Shown: positions 31,837 through 41,979 of the stretch, piece after piece
Position numbering within the stretch: position 1 is the stretch's first letter
How the letters are laid out: each line of letters opens with the position of its first letter
NCBI GenBank assembly: GCA_039566865.1
Contig: CM076954.1
Coordinates: 10,052,001 to 10,116,000, forward strand
Length of the DNA stretch: 64,000 nt
Direction: 5' to 3'
Origin: Aurelia coerulea
Taxonomy: Eukaryota; Cnidaria; Scyphozoa; Semaeostomeae; Ulmaridae
Program-made: the position numbers and the translations under genes
Notes under the pieces: generated by a model
What the model saw: only the letters and a program-made list of their open reading frames with translations
What the model was told of the DNA's origin: nothing
Database searches by the model: none

Positions 31837-32523
31837 TGTGATACTTATTACGCAGTCTAGTTCTATGCATGTTATCTTTACTCAAGGCTTTAGTCATAAA
31901 AGGCCCATCGTTTGCGCGAATATACTTCTTCTTAACGGGTGCGTGTTCATTCAGCACGGCCATGACCACAGCTTTAAAAGCACCATAGTCCTCATTCCCA
32001 CCCAACTCAGATGACAACATATGAATGAGATGAGTTCTGAAGTCCACGGTGCCAAATCGGCTGTCGTCTCTATAGGAGATTATCTTAGGCCCCCTTTTGA
32101 CATATCCACCCTTTAAAACGGTGACAATCATTGCATGGAAGTCGGACAGTCCCGTTTCTATTGTAGATGTAGCCTGAAGACTTGATTTCGTATTTGTTAA
32201 AATCAAGTCAATACATCGAGGACTGTCGGACTTGAAACAAGTTGTGCTCCTAACAAGGCTAGTTAAATCGAAACTGTCGACGAAATCACTGATGACATCA
32301 TCGCATATTTCGCAATTAAAATCTCCTATCAAAATGAGATTTTCATAATTGCTACAGCAGTGATCAAGAACCATACCAATCTCGTCAAAGAAATACTGTT
32401 TCGCTTGAGAGGGGGGACGATAAATTGCAACAAGGAGCCATTTTTTCTTTTTCAGATTAATCTCTATCATCCCACATTCAATGTCGTTAGGGGTTTTATA
32501 CTGTTTCAATTCTCTGACTGGTG
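31823..32523 (-). pseudogene. LINE C endonuclease, second half
   Basis: Apurinic-type endonuclease. From the gypsy insertion point it reads VRELKQYKTPNDIECGMIE, WLLVAIYRPPSQ, then the catalytic LILIGDFNCEI, RCIDLILTN and the final TGLSDFHAMIVTV (S-D-H catalytic block: here S-D-F-H). The linker HAPVKKKYIRANDGPFM follows. The first 20 residues of the open frame toward 32,575 come from the gypsy LTR, not the LINE. One frame change near 31,830 separates it from the next part. Confidence 0.88.
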
Positions 32524-32724
32524 TGTGAGGGACAGAAATTATGTACATATAAATATTCGCGTACAAGCATCGCATGAGCTGCGGCTCATGTACCCCCGTC
32601 CAAGTGGGTGGAACTGAATGAAACTAAATATATTTTGTGAGTAACCAATCGTACGAGGGGAGTGAAACCAGAGAGAGAGCTGCATGTTGTGAATCTAGAT
32701 AGGCAGGGATAAGGCTTTTCTTCA
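32524..32724 (+). repeat. 5' LTR, truncated (201 bp)
   Basis: Aligned with the 3' LTR from TGTGAGGGACAG through GTCCAAGTGGGTGGAACTGA to GGCAGG(G/A)ATAAGG..TTCTTC, with about a dozen differences. After TTTTCTTCAG the match stops, and the gag-like frame begins at once. A primer binding site complementary to a tRNA 3' end is not found at the junction. Confidence 0.85.
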
Positions 32725-32725
32725 G

Positions 32726-33892
32726 TTGTTAATCGAGAAGAAACTGTTTGAGATTCCGTTTGAGAAACTGGTATGCGTTGCAAATTATCTGAAGATCACC
32801 GTCGAGGAAAACAAATCAATGATTTACATCATTCGGAAGATACGAGAATGCATCGAGAAAGGTTTAAAGGCACTACAAGAGGCAGAAACACATGATGAAA
32901 AACTTGGGGAATATCTAAAGGATATACTCGCAGTTATATCAAAGGATCCACCACCACTGGAGGGAGAAGAAAGTGCTGATGACGATGATGCAGAAAGTGA
33001 AGTGGGTCAAGCGAAGCAAGATCTTGAAATTTTGGAAGGAGAATTCGCGTTGCTACTGGCGAAACATGAAAAGAAAGTTGCGGAAGCAAAAGAGCGTCTT
33101 GGTTCATTAGAAAGTAGTAAACGTAGATCTTCTACTCCAAATTTTGCCCCAAGCCCTCGTCCTGGGGATGATGTCAAGCGTGATCCTTTTCATGGTAACC
33201 TTTCTATGAAAAACGTTGTTCGAATCAAAGAATTCAAAATAATTGGCGTCATTTCAAATGAGAAAAATTGCTTGTCTTACACCAGCCTTAACAAACAAAC
33301 TGAGAGTGCCATAGAGAGAGGTTACCCTGAACGGGAAATAGTAGATGGAATAATTAATGCAGTTTCACCCAGCCTTCACTTGAAATTGTATTTAGAGAGT
33401 ATTAAATCGTTGAGTCTTGCGCAACTACGTCAAATTCTTCGCAGTCATTACTGTGAGAAGTCTGCGAGTGAAGTGTACCACGAATTAACAAATATCGTGC
33501 AGGAAACAAATGAATCACCTCTAACATTTCTGATGCGTGCACTAAAATTGAGGCAACAAGTTTTGCTAGCTAGCCAGGAGCGTGATTCTCAGATCAAATA
33601 TGATCAAAGTTTAGTCCAAAGTGTTTTTGTCAATGCTGTGGAAACCGGTTTGTCAGATGAGGCAATAAGGACACGTATGCGCCCCTTTTTGCAAACCCCA
33701 AATGTCACAGATGAAACGCTCATCAAAGAAATTAATATCGCTTTATCAACAGAGAATGAAAGGCAAAACAAATTTGGGTCGCGAAAAAAGCTCAAAAATC
33801 CAACACAGGGGCAACCGCTTCTGTTAGTGCTCCCCCGTCAAAACCAACAGAGCAAAAAGCAGGCAAGCAAAACCCCCTGCAAGCCACTTTAG
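32726..33892 (+). pseudogene. Gypsy gag-like region
   Basis: 388 open codons starting right after the LTR; the first ATG in this frame is at 32,818 (MIYIIRK). The N-terminal part is helical, followed by an acidic stretch (EGEESADDDDAESEVGQ), a coiled-coil-like stretch (QDLEILEGEFALLLAKHEKK), then a capsid-like region with RGYPEREIVDGIINAVSPSL and SPLTFLMRALKLRQQVL, as in gypsy capsids that pack the RNA. The frame shifts near 33,790 and goes on in another frame to the zinc fingers. The true start may have been lost with the leader. Confidence 0.8.
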
Positions 33893-34306
33893 AAGCTATC
33901 AAGGCGAATGTTGATGTGTTGAAAGAAGCCATTTAGTCAAAGCATTTTAACAAAGAAGCCAAAGCAAAGTTTAGGAGGCCGGTGAAGCCCCCGTCTCTTT
34001 GTGAAGCATGCCAAAATAAAGGTGAAACCACTTGTGATCATTGTTTTATCTGCGGATCTTCTGAGCATTTTATTTGTGGATGCAAAGAACGTAAAGCGAA
34101 GCAGGGAAACGAGAGGCGGCTTCATCGGGGGACGCGGTGTAGCCAAGGAACAGTCCCTCAAATATTGTAACTATTGCTGCAAAAACATTGATTCGAAATT
34201 TTCCTTGTGTGAACAATGTAAAAATGTACATTACTGCAGTAAAATTTGTCAAAAGAGACATTAGGAAACTCACAAACCTTTATGTGAAGCTTTGAACACA
34301 TTATCG
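33893..34306 (+). pseudogene. Gypsy gag tail: CCHC knuckle and MYND-type zinc finger
   Basis: After a frame change, LQATLEAIKANVDVLKEAI meets a stop, then come CEACQNKGETTCDHCFICG and the CCHC knuckle C-F-I-C-x4-H-x4-C (34,045-34,086), which binds RNA. A second frame change near 34,110 leads to YCNYCCKNIDSKFSLCEQC and NVHYCSKICQKRH (34,166-34,263), the pattern C-x2-C...C-x2-C...YCS..CQ..H. It continues past a TAG (where Trp is usual) to ETHKPLCEA, giving the last His and Cys. This fits a MYND finger, a protein-protein binding module that is unusual in gag. Confidence 0.75.
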
Positions 34307-35809
34307 AAAACCAACGAAAGTGAAGGTAGAAAAGGTTCTTTTATTACCCATTTATCAGCAAAACAACAAATAAAAATTTCAAGTTTAGTTGGAAGGAAAT
34401 GTCAAGTTTCTTGTCGATTGGGCAAAGTTGACTCAATTGTCTTGTGGGATACAGGGTCCCAAGTTTCAATTTTGTCTGACAAATTTTTACGACAAAACTT
34501 TCCAGATCTTGAACCACGCGAGCTGTCTGAAATTCTAGACGAAGGCTGTGATTTAAAACTGATGGCTGCTAACAATACCCCCGTACCATACACTGGATAT
34601 GTTGAACTTGACTTTGAACTGTTGAATGGGAACAGCGTAGGTGCTTTGTCAGTACCTTTTCTGGTATCAAAGGCCGATATTACCAATCCAATTATCGGGT
34701 ATAACGTTATTGAAGAAGTAATCAAACAAATGTCAAAGGTCAATACCACTGACGTAAACAGTATAATGCCGAATGAATTGATGATAAATTCTGTTCAGAA
34801 CTCTTTTCAACAGATTAGCAAGCAAAATGCAGAAGCCCTCGTAAATCTGATTTTGGACAGTTCAAATGATGAATTAGCTTGCATAAAATCTCCTAAAGCG
34901 AGCATTTCAATACCTCCAAAAACGTTTAAACGTCTGATTTGCCGTGGAAATGCTGTGATAAATGAACACAAAACACCCGTTCTTTTCACTCCAGATGAAA
35001 TTCAGGAATGGCCCCCTGGACTTGAAATAAATGAAACGTTAGCCACCATTTCTAAAGGAAAGAGTTTTCGAATAAACATCGAGATTTACAACTCTACTGA
35101 CCATCCCGTTTTACTTAAAGGCCGGACTGTACTAGGTCGTGTGGAGCTGGTTAATTCGATAATACCCTGTGAGGTTCAGTTGCAAAAGGAGTCTCGTTTC
35201 CATGTAAAGGCAAAAACAAATAGTGCTGCAGTTTCAGTTGATGTTAAAGAGGGAACGACTGATAAGGTTAAGGAGGAGAACAACGACTTTTTGAGTCAGT
35301 TTGATTTAAGTTTTTTAAAAGATGATCAAAAGTCCCGTGTTTCCAACTTGTTAATTGAAGAATCAGATTCGTTTTCTAAAGGACAAGATGACATCGGATG
35401 TGCAGAAGATTTTCAATTGTCAATAAACTTATCAGATCAAACACCTGTACAAAAAACTTATAATGCCATTCCAAAGCCATTGTACCCAGAAGTAAAACAT
35501 TATATCGAAGATTTACTGAATAAAGGGTTTATTACAAAGTCGAGATTAAATTATTCGAGTCCAGTTGTCTGTGTGAGGAAAAAAGATGGTAGCTTGAGAT
35601 TGTGCGTGGACTATAGACAGTTGAACGAGCGGACAATCCCAGATAGACACCCCCTCCCCCGAATTAAGGATACACTGGAGAGTCTTGGAGGGAACCGTTT
35701 CTTTACCCTATTGGATCAGGGAAAAGCCTATAAATCAAGGGTTTGTGCGAAAGGAACACCAACATCTAACCGCCTTTATTACTCCCTGGGGCTTGTACCA
35801 ATGGACTAG
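34292..35809 (+). pseudogene. Gypsy protease and N-terminal reverse transcriptase
   Basis: 505 open codons. The aspartic protease block VLWDTGSQVSILSDKFL (34,440) has the catalytic D-T-G and is followed by PNPIIGYNVI-like GYNVIEEV (34,700). A spacer of ~220 codons leads to the reverse transcriptase: KHYIEDLLNKGFITKS, SSPVVCVRKKDGSLRLCVDY (35,560-35,620) and [17 protein letters not shown]. At about 35,735 the frame shifts in the LDQGKAY block. The protease cuts the polyprotein; the reverse transcriptase makes cDNA. Confidence 0.92.
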
Positions 35810-36365
35810 GGTACCGTTTGGGCTTTCCAACGCCCCAGGGGGCTTTCAGAGGTCCATGGAAGGATGTCTGGAAGGTATTAGGGACGAAATTTGCATACCC
35901 TACTTGGACGATGTTCTCGTTTTCAGCAAAGATTTCGATTCCCATCTCGAGCACCTAAGAATAGTTCTTCGACGTTTGCGTGACAATGGTATTAAATTGA
36001 AGCCTAAAAAGTGCTCTCTATTCCAAGATCAGGTCAAATATCTTGGACATGTCGTTTCATCAGACGGATATTGCGTCGATACCTCTAATGTCAAGGCAGT
36101 TGAAAGTATGAGGGACTACCAACCAAAAACAGCAGGTGATGTGCGTCGTATAGTGGGTCTTTTAAACTACTATCGTAAGTACATTGAGAACTTTTCAATG
36201 CTGGCAAAACCTTTGTTTGATTTGTTACAAGACTTCAGCAGGATTCCACCACTGCAACACGAACAGCAAATTCGAAGAAAAGCCGTACTGCCAAAGTTAA
36301 TCGAAAAGGGCAGCCACCATCGAACAGTCCAATTCAATGGTGTGAGATTCATCATACGACATTAA
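35730..36365 (+). pseudogene. Gypsy reverse transcriptase, palm and thumb
   Basis: From the [19 protein letters not shown] block, then [14 protein letters not shown] and the active site [12 protein letters not shown] (35,900; Y-L-D-D intact), [20 protein letters not shown] and [16 protein letters not shown] frame break comes at about 36,250-36,340, before RNase H. The first part of the open frame (35,685-35,730) overlaps the previous frame and is not real. Confidence 0.92.
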
Positions 36366-36835
36366 ATCGCCTGATTGATTGCCTTGTTAGCCCACCAGTA
36401 CTCGCATACCCTGACTTCAACGCCCCTTACGTCCTTCATACAGATGCAAGTAAGGAAGGCTTAGGTGCAGTATTATACCAGAGGCAAAATGGTACAATGA
36501 GAGTCATGTCATATGCATCAAGAACCTTGTCGCCAAGTGAAAAGAATTACCATATGCATTCTGGCAAGTTAGAATTTTTAGCGTTGAAGTGGGCCGTATG
36601 TGAGGAATTTAGAGACCTATTGTATTACGCGCCTTCTTTTACCGTTTATACAGACAATAACCCTTTAACTTATGTCATGACATCAGCGAAATTGAACGCA
36701 ACAGGACAAAGGTGGGTTGCTGATCTCTCAAATTTCAACTTCAACATCAAGTATCGACCAGGTACTCATAATGCCGATGCAGACGTATTATCCAGGATGC
36801 CATTGGACATCGAGAAATACATCAGCACATACTGA
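36341..36835 (+). pseudogene. Gypsy RNase H
   Basis: Starts about LVSPPVLAYPDFNAPYVLHT, with the catalytic D in LHTDASKEGLGAVLYQ (36,435), E in SGKLEFLALKWAV, D in VYTDNNPLTYV and the final D in HNADADVLSR (36,770). All four acidic residues are present. It removes RNA from the RNA-DNA hybrid. It ends with a stop at 36,833, and integrase goes on in another frame. Confidence 0.9.
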
Positions 36836-38168
36836 GGAAGCCACAAGTAATGTTTTCCAGGCGACCGCTGTCGCTGCTAGCAGTCAACATTCGGGTGATA
36901 CTACATGGGTGTCAGCTTTATCAACGACGGAAGAATCAGTGAAAGTTCAAGCAAACGAGACCCTTCAACCAAGTAACAATTTGCGACTTGATTTACTCGA
37001 CTTAAAAAGAGCTCAATGTCAAGATGTTGCAATTTCTCGGCTCATTGAATTGAAAACTCGAGGCTCAAAACCAAATCGTAACGAAACCGATTGCGAGTCA
37101 CCCGCAACCAAAGCATTATTGCGTCAATGGGACAAGTGGTATATAGCTTCAAATGGAGTATTGAAACGAAAGACAAGTGACTATGATCAAATCGTGTTAC
37201 CGAGTAACCTTCGAAACATCATTTATCGGGAACTCCACGATGAAATGGGACATCTTGGATCTGAAAGAGTGTTTCAACTTGCCACACAAAGAGTTTATTG
37301 GCCGAACATGCGTGCAGATATCGAAACTTACACAACACGAATATGCTCTTGTTTAAAGCAACGACGTCCCCACGTTCCCTCACGAGCTCCATTATCAAGT
37401 ATCGTGACAACACAACCATTTGAATTAATTTCGGTGGACTTCGTACATCTCGAGAAGAGCGTGGGAGGGTATGAATATATTCTTGTTATCATGGACCACT
37501 TTACGCGGTATGCTGCTGCCTATGCAACCAAGAACAAATCAGCTCCTACCGTATCAGACAAGATATATAACGATTTCGTATTGCGATTTGGATACCCTGA
37601 GCGTATTCATCACGATCAAGGTGGAGAATTCGAGAACCAGCTATTGGACAGTCTTGAGAAATTATGTGGGGTACGTCATTCTCGTACAACACCCTATAAC
37701 CCTCAGGGGAATGGACAGGTGGAACGTTTTAATAAGACTCTTTCGTCCATGTTACGTACGCTCCCTGAGCATAAGAAGTCACGATGGAGAGACTATTTGC
37801 AGAAGGTCGTTCATGCATACAACTGTACTAGACACTCCGCTACTGGATTTTCACCTTTTTATTTACTCTATGGCCGTTCTCCAAGACTACCAATCGATGT
37901 TATTTTCGATACTAAGCCAACCGTCGGAAGTAAAGGCTCTGAAAGTTATTCTGACTATGTCCGAGAATGGCGAGGAGCAATGAAAGAGGCTTATGATATT
38001 GCCGCCAAAAGAACACAACATAGTCAACAGCAGAACAAAGAGAACTATGACAAGAAAGTTCGATCCACGGTGTTACAGAAAGGCGATCGCGTTTTAGTCC
38101 GTAATTTAACAGAAAGAGGCGGACCAGGCAAATTACGTTCATTTTGGGAAAAGATATTTACCGTGTAG
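36820..38168 (+). pseudogene. Gypsy integrase
   Basis: The open frame runs 36,717-38,168 but the first ~35 codons overlap RNase H. The zinc region is HDEMGHLGSERVF...RICSCLKQRR (H-x3-H and a C-x-C in place of the usual C-x2-C). The core has D in ISVDFVHLEK, D in IHHDQGGEFENQL and E in NPQGNGQVERFNKTL, a complete D-D-E triad (37,435; 37,615; 37,722). YNCTRHSATGFSPFYLLYGR and KGDRVLVRNLTERGGPGKL follow. A frame shift at about 38,150 breaks the GPY-type tail. It inserts cDNA in the genome. Confidence 0.92.
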
Positions 38169-38845
38169 TAAAGAGGCTTGGTGACTACAGTCCTGTTTAT
38201 CAACTTGTGTTAGAGCGAGACCCAAAGTCAAAGGTGTGTACTCTACATCGTAATCTATTGTTACCTTGTGACGATTTACCTTTTGAAAACCTGGAAACAA
38301 CTCAGCGTAAAAATCGTCCCAGCCAGAGAAAACGACAACGTCACGAACCTAATGTGTCGAATGAAGGAGCTGCAGATTCAGAACCAGAGAGTGACGACGA
38401 GCTATTACTTGTTCTAGAACAGGAGCCAACGCCTAATGTTGCACGACGGCCCCCGACACCATATCGAGTTTCTGAAAGAGGAGAGGCATCGAGCCCAGCT
38501 GCCGAAGTCGAATCAGACAATTCAACACCCAACGAGAATGTGTTTGATAATCCAGAGAACCGTGATGTCGACACCGGAAGTGATCTACAGGTCAACCAAG
38601 AATCACCTGAAACTTCATTTTCAACAGCAGGTTCATCACCAGAACAGTATACAAGACCTCGTTGTAATGTGAGACCACCAGAGCATCTCCATTATCCAAC
38701 TCTTGGGAATCCAAGTTCATTTCCACTTGTGAATGTATTACAGAGTCCATATCCAAACATGACTATTCGACCACCGTTATTTTATCAACATACAGGACAA
38801 TTTCGGATGCCATGGAACTTACCTGTACCGTACATTCGTTGTTAA
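38144..38845 (+). pseudogene. Gypsy integrase C-terminal tail
   Basis: 233 open codons. The start (DIYRVVKRLGDYSPVYQL, then VCTLHRNLLLPC) is the GPY/F-like end module of the integrase. A long acidic and Pro/Ser-rich tail follows (SEPESDDELLLVLEQEP; RRPPTPYRVSERGEAS), with RCNVRPPEHLHYP near the end. No chromodomain and no envelope were found. Confidence 0.85.
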
Positions 38846-39388
38846 AACTCTATAAACATAACTTTGATTTACTCATTTATCCGCTTGAATTGTTTGGCAT
38901 TTCATTTTTACATTATCAGACCTTACAAGACTTATTTGTCGCATCGTATACTCGAAGATGCATTTTGAAGTTATTGTTCAGTTGAGATATTGACTCAAAC
39001 ATACAGAAAAATACACATCAATTCCTGTCGATTCCCAGCGGAGTTCAGACTCCTATCGTCAAAACATGTTTATCTTGTTCAAGTCATTCCTATCAATGAA
39101 TGGTTTAACGACAATCGTTGATGTTACTTCGAAGACTGTTATCGCTGAAGAGCATTAAGATGTCGAAGAGACTTGTTACAGACTGTGTCGTTCTGTTAAG
39201 AAGTATCAAACGGAAATGGATCCACCGATTTGAACTTAGAAAGACACATTGTGACATCAAAGAAGAAAGACTGTTTCAAGGTTATTGAAGAGAACATACT
39301 TTCGCAAGAGAGAAAGAAATATTCCGATGAACGCTAATAAACGTTTAATACATATCGTTATTTTACAAGTTCGGTTGAACTTCAATTC
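38846..39388 (+). other. Gypsy 3' untranslated region
   Basis: AT-rich, no ORF of note; leads to the polypurine tract. Confidence 0.6.
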
Positions 39389-39402
39389 GAAGAGGGGGAG
39401 AG
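39389..39402 (+). promoter_or_regulatory. Polypurine tract of the gypsy element
   Basis: GAAGAGGGGGAGAG directly in front of the 3' LTR start TGTGAGGG; the usual primer for plus-strand DNA synthesis. Confidence 0.85.
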
Positions 39403-39708
39403 TGTGAGGGACAGGAATTATGTACATATAAATATTCGCGTACAAGCATCGCATGAGCTGCGGCTCATGTACCCCCGTCCAAGTGGGTGGAACTGAATAA
39501 AACTAAATATATTTTGTGAGTAACCAATCGTACGAGGGGCGTGAAAACAGAGAGACCTGCATGTTGTGAATCTAGATACGCAGGAATAAGGTTTTTTTCT
39601 TCGACCGTGTACAGATTGTTTAATTTGGTGATGTGTTGTGACGTTGAATTAAAACCTGACCACTTCTTTTTTGTCACTCTCACAACAACGTAGTTTTTAG
39701 GTCTGACA
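39403..39708 (+). repeat. 3' LTR (~306 bp)
   Basis: Starts TGTGAGGGACAGG. The first ~202 bp match the 5' LTR. The next ~104 bp, to TTTTTAGGTCTGACA, have no partner at the 5' side but bring the end exactly to the second GGTG, and the ends TGTGAG../..CTGACA are imperfect inverses. I therefore take the full LTR as ~306 bp. If the LTR ended at 39,604, no target duplication would be found. Confidence 0.75.
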
Positions 39709-40230
39709 GGTGCACGTTCTCTCACATAAAGTAATAAAACACCCCCATTTTGATTCCGATCGTATCTAAATGGCTTCATGAATCCTTTAATAGCAAACTG
39801 GCTTGTTGGAAGAGTATTATCGATCTTAGTCTCAGCTATCACCAAAATATCAATAGTTTCTGATATCATAGGTCTTAAAAAATCGATTTTATTCCTAATT
39901 GAATTGATGTTTAGATATGCTACGAGAAAACCATTACGATTTTTCAATCGAATAGTTTTCAATGCTGTGTTAACATCGGCCTCCCTAGAGACCAGTTCGC
40001 CAGCAGTGCTTTCGTCGACATTCACGGCAGTTAGTGCATCATTCTGTTCATTATTAAAATCAGCCTCGATCTCATCCTCCAGCCCGGCACACGCACCAGG
40101 TCCGCAGGGCGAGAGAGGGTCACCGCCACAGCAAACTGCGGCCGTGTCGACCTCGATCTCGCCCTCCGTTCCATCTGCACATGAGCCAGACCCGGAAGAC
40201 GAGAGGGGGACACGGCCACAGGCAACTGTA
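39709..40230 (-). pseudogene. LINE C endonuclease, first half, with GC-rich lead
   Basis: Minus-strand open reading. A GC-rich, acidic lead has an 87-bp tandem duplication (CADGTEGEIEVDTAA and CAGLEDEIEADFNN; CTCGATCTC at 40,065 and 40,152). Then NRNGFLVAYLNINSIRNKID (with the catalytic Asn), IDILVIAETKID (catalytic Glu), FRYDRNQNGGVLLLYVRERAP up to the gypsy target. This part has no frame break. It joins the second half at 32,523 once the gypsy element is removed. Confidence 0.87.
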
Positions 40231-40393
40231 TTTCATTTTCATTTCATTTTTCATTATTTTTAAACGGTGGCCCCGTCAATCGAGAGGATTGCTTTACAGG
40301 GGGCCGTGCCAAACTTTACAATGTTACTAAAAATTACTATCAAATTACCTATATTAACAATCTAAATAAAAAAAAAAATGAAAAACAAAGGAG
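40231..40393 (-). other. LINE D 3' UTR and tail
   Basis: After the stop at 40,394, a poly-T/A patch (40,368-40,378), the palindrome-prone GGCACGGCCCCCTG...GGGGCCACCG part, then the repeat AAATGAAATGAAAATGAAAT. Simple-repeat tails are normal for CR1-type LINEs. Confidence 0.7.
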
Positions 40394-41974
40394 TTAGCCT
40401 GAGAGAGGCAAATTACTCTTCAGCATACTTTTAACAATGCTAAGAGAGGGTGCTTGTTTGACATCCAAAGGCAATTCATTCCAAGTCTTTGCACCCCGGA
40501 AAGATATCGCTTTCTGCCCATTGCAAGTTTTCATCCTTGGAACAAGGACATCGGCAATGGCATTCCGCAAATTCATACTGGTATCACGCGCAGAGTTTTT
40601 CTTGAAAAGGTTTGAAAGATAGCCGGGTGCAAGACCTGACAATGCTTTGTATGTAATAGTTGCTGTCTCGCATTTTATCATTTCCGTAACCGTTGGCCAA
40701 TTTAGTTCCTTGATCAAATTTGAGGCGGATACATCATAGCTGCTATTGGTGACAATTCTTGCAGCTCGATTTTGCAATTTTTGTATGGTTTGCAATCTGG
40801 TTTCACTGCAGCCTCCCCAAACAGAACAGCAATAACGGAAATGTGGCTCTACGATGCCATGATACATTTTGATTAAGGTATCCTTGGGTACGACTTTCTT
40901 GGCATATTTCAAAAATCCTAGAGCACGAGACAGTTTGCTACATAATACTTTCGTGTTCCGATCCCAAACGAGGCTATCATCAAGTTGGACTCCTAAATAT
41001 TTTACATTTTTAACGATGTCAATTTCAGCGCCATCAATAACAAATGATGGGGTCTCTACTTTATTGTCAGCAATCTTTTTTAGGTTTGGTCGAGAACCTA
41101 CAACCATCGCCTGTGTCTTTACGACATTTAGTGACAGTTTGTTCCCTTGTAACCATTCCTTTAGCCGATCGAGATCGCTATTCAGTGTGTCATTCAACTC
41201 GTTGATATTTTTCGCAGAATGTGAAATACTTGTGTCATCAGCATACATTGTTACATTGCATTTACGGAGAGACATAGGGAGATCGTTAATATAAATTAGA
41301 AAAAGGAGTGGACCAAGACATGAACCCTGTGGCACTCCGCAATCAACCTTTTGTAAACTTGAGGGTGTGCCATTGACCTTGCAGAATTGACGTCGGTTTT
41401 GCAGATAGGACTTAAACCAAGAATGCTCATGACCATCTTTGCCATATTTTTTTAGTTTCGCAAGTAAAATTTGATGATCAACGGTATCAAAAGCTTTTTT
41501 TAAGTCGATAAATACCATCGCAGTGTATTTCCCGTTATCCATATTTACATACCAATCGTCAGTGCTATTTAATAAACAAGTAACCACAGAGTGCAAAGAC
41601 CTGAAGCCAGACTGGTGCGAGAAAAGGAGCTTGTTTCTATCCAAGTATTCGTAAACCTGGTTGTAAACCAGCTTTTCGAATACTCTAGACAAGAAAGGGA
41701 GCACCGATATTGGTCTGTAGTTAGAGCGATCATCTTTTTGCCCACTTTTGAATATAGGGGCAACTCTTGCAACCTTCCATGAATTGGGAAAGCTCCCAGT
41801 TGCTAGAGATAGATTGAAAATGTCGCAAAGGGACTCAGCTATGACCGGAAGACCAGCTTTCAGAAAGAAATTAGCAATACCATCTGTAGCCATGCCACCC
41901 TCGATCTTAGCCTCTTCATGCCTATTATCGTTATTTGAGACATCTAATGCCAAGGAGGAAAGTGATGAGATCAT
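40394..41974 (-). CDS. LINE D reverse transcriptase (intact 526-codon ORF)
   Basis: The longest unbroken catalytic ORF in the window. The first ~35 codons belong to the ORF1 tail or junction (MISSLSSLALDVSNNDNR). Reverse-transcriptase blocks in order: TDGIANFFLKAG, SNYRPISVLPFLSRVFEKLV (residue ~90), VFIDLKKAFDTVDHQIL (~155), CGVPQGSCLGPLLFLIYIND (~220), active site VTMYADDTSISHS (~250, both Asp intact), KLSLNVVKTQAM, VKYLGVQLDD, then the thumb and the LINE C-terminus LQNRAARIVTNSSYD and FRGAKTWNELP. The endonuclease is missing upstream, so the protein could copy RNA but not nick a target itself. A clade near CR1 is likely. It is intact despite its surroundings, which suggests recent insertion. 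Confidence 0.92.
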   Translation of the reverse strand: MISSLSSLALDVSNNDNRHEEAKIEGGMATDGIANFFLKAGLPVIAESLCDIFNLSLATGSFPNSWKVARVAPIFKSGQKDDRSNYRPISVLPFLSRVFEKLVYNQVYEYLDRNKLLFSHQSGFRSLHSVVTCLLNSTDDWYVNMDNGKYTAMVFIDLKKAFDTVDHQILLAKLKKYGKDGHEHSWFKSYLQNRRQFCKVNGTPSSLQKVDCGVPQGSCLGPLLFLIYINDLPMSLRKCNVTMYADDTSISHSAKNINELNDTLNSDLDRLKEWLQGNKLSLNVVKTQAMVVGSRPNLKKIADNKVETPSFVIDGAEIDIVKNVKYLGVQLDDSLVWDRNTKVLCSKLSRALGFLKYAKKVVPKDTLIKMYHGIVEPHFRYCCSVWGGCSETRLQTIQKLQNRAARIVTNSSYDVSASNLIKELNWPTVTEMIKCETATITYKALSGLAPGYLSNLFKKNSARDTSMNLRNAIADVLVPRMKTCNGQKAISFRGAKTWNELPLDVKQAPSLSIVKSMLKSNLPLSG

Positions 41975-41979
41975 TCCAC

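Larger units (their letters stand above)
32524..39708 (+). mobile_element. Ty3/gypsy LTR retrotransposon (inactive)
   Basis: Plus-strand element with LTRs starting TGTGAGGGACAG and ending GGTCTGACA, flanked by GGTG (32,520-32,523; 39,709-39,712). Domain order is gag-like region, CCHC and MYND fingers, protease, reverse transcriptase, RNase H, integrase with GPY-type tail; reverse transcriptase before integrase is the Ty3/gypsy order. There are at least six frame breaks and stops, so no product can be made. The 5' LTR matches the 3' LTR over only the first ~200 of ~306 bp and joins directly to gag, so the 5' LTR end, primer binding site and leader are gone. No envelope gene is seen. Proteins of such elements act in a cytoplasmic particle and then insert the cDNA in the nucleus. 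Confidence 0.93.
31062..40230 (-). mobile_element. LINE C, split by the Ty3/gypsy element
   Basis: The minus-strand LINE runs from 40,230 (endonuclease side) to the (AAT)n tail at 31,062. The gypsy element (32,524-39,708) sits between two copies of GGTG, and with it removed the endonuclease frame runs on without a shift (..VRERAP + VRELKQYK..). The 3' side goes endonuclease, linker, start of the reverse transcriptase and then abruptly the C-terminal CNYRLCKVYIQQIGF block, so the catalytic reverse transcriptase has been deleted. The 5' side ends where LINE D's tail stops (40,231). Confidence 0.85.

Noticed and set aside
37471..37983. 170-codon ORF overlapping integrase in another frame
   Set aside because: It lies wholly within the integrase coding stretch and shows no family; the D-D-E frame is the real one.
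32726..39390. Gypsy element as an endogenous retrovirus with envelope
   Set aside because: After the integrase tail no signal peptide, transmembrane segment or envelope-like ORF exists before the polypurine tract.
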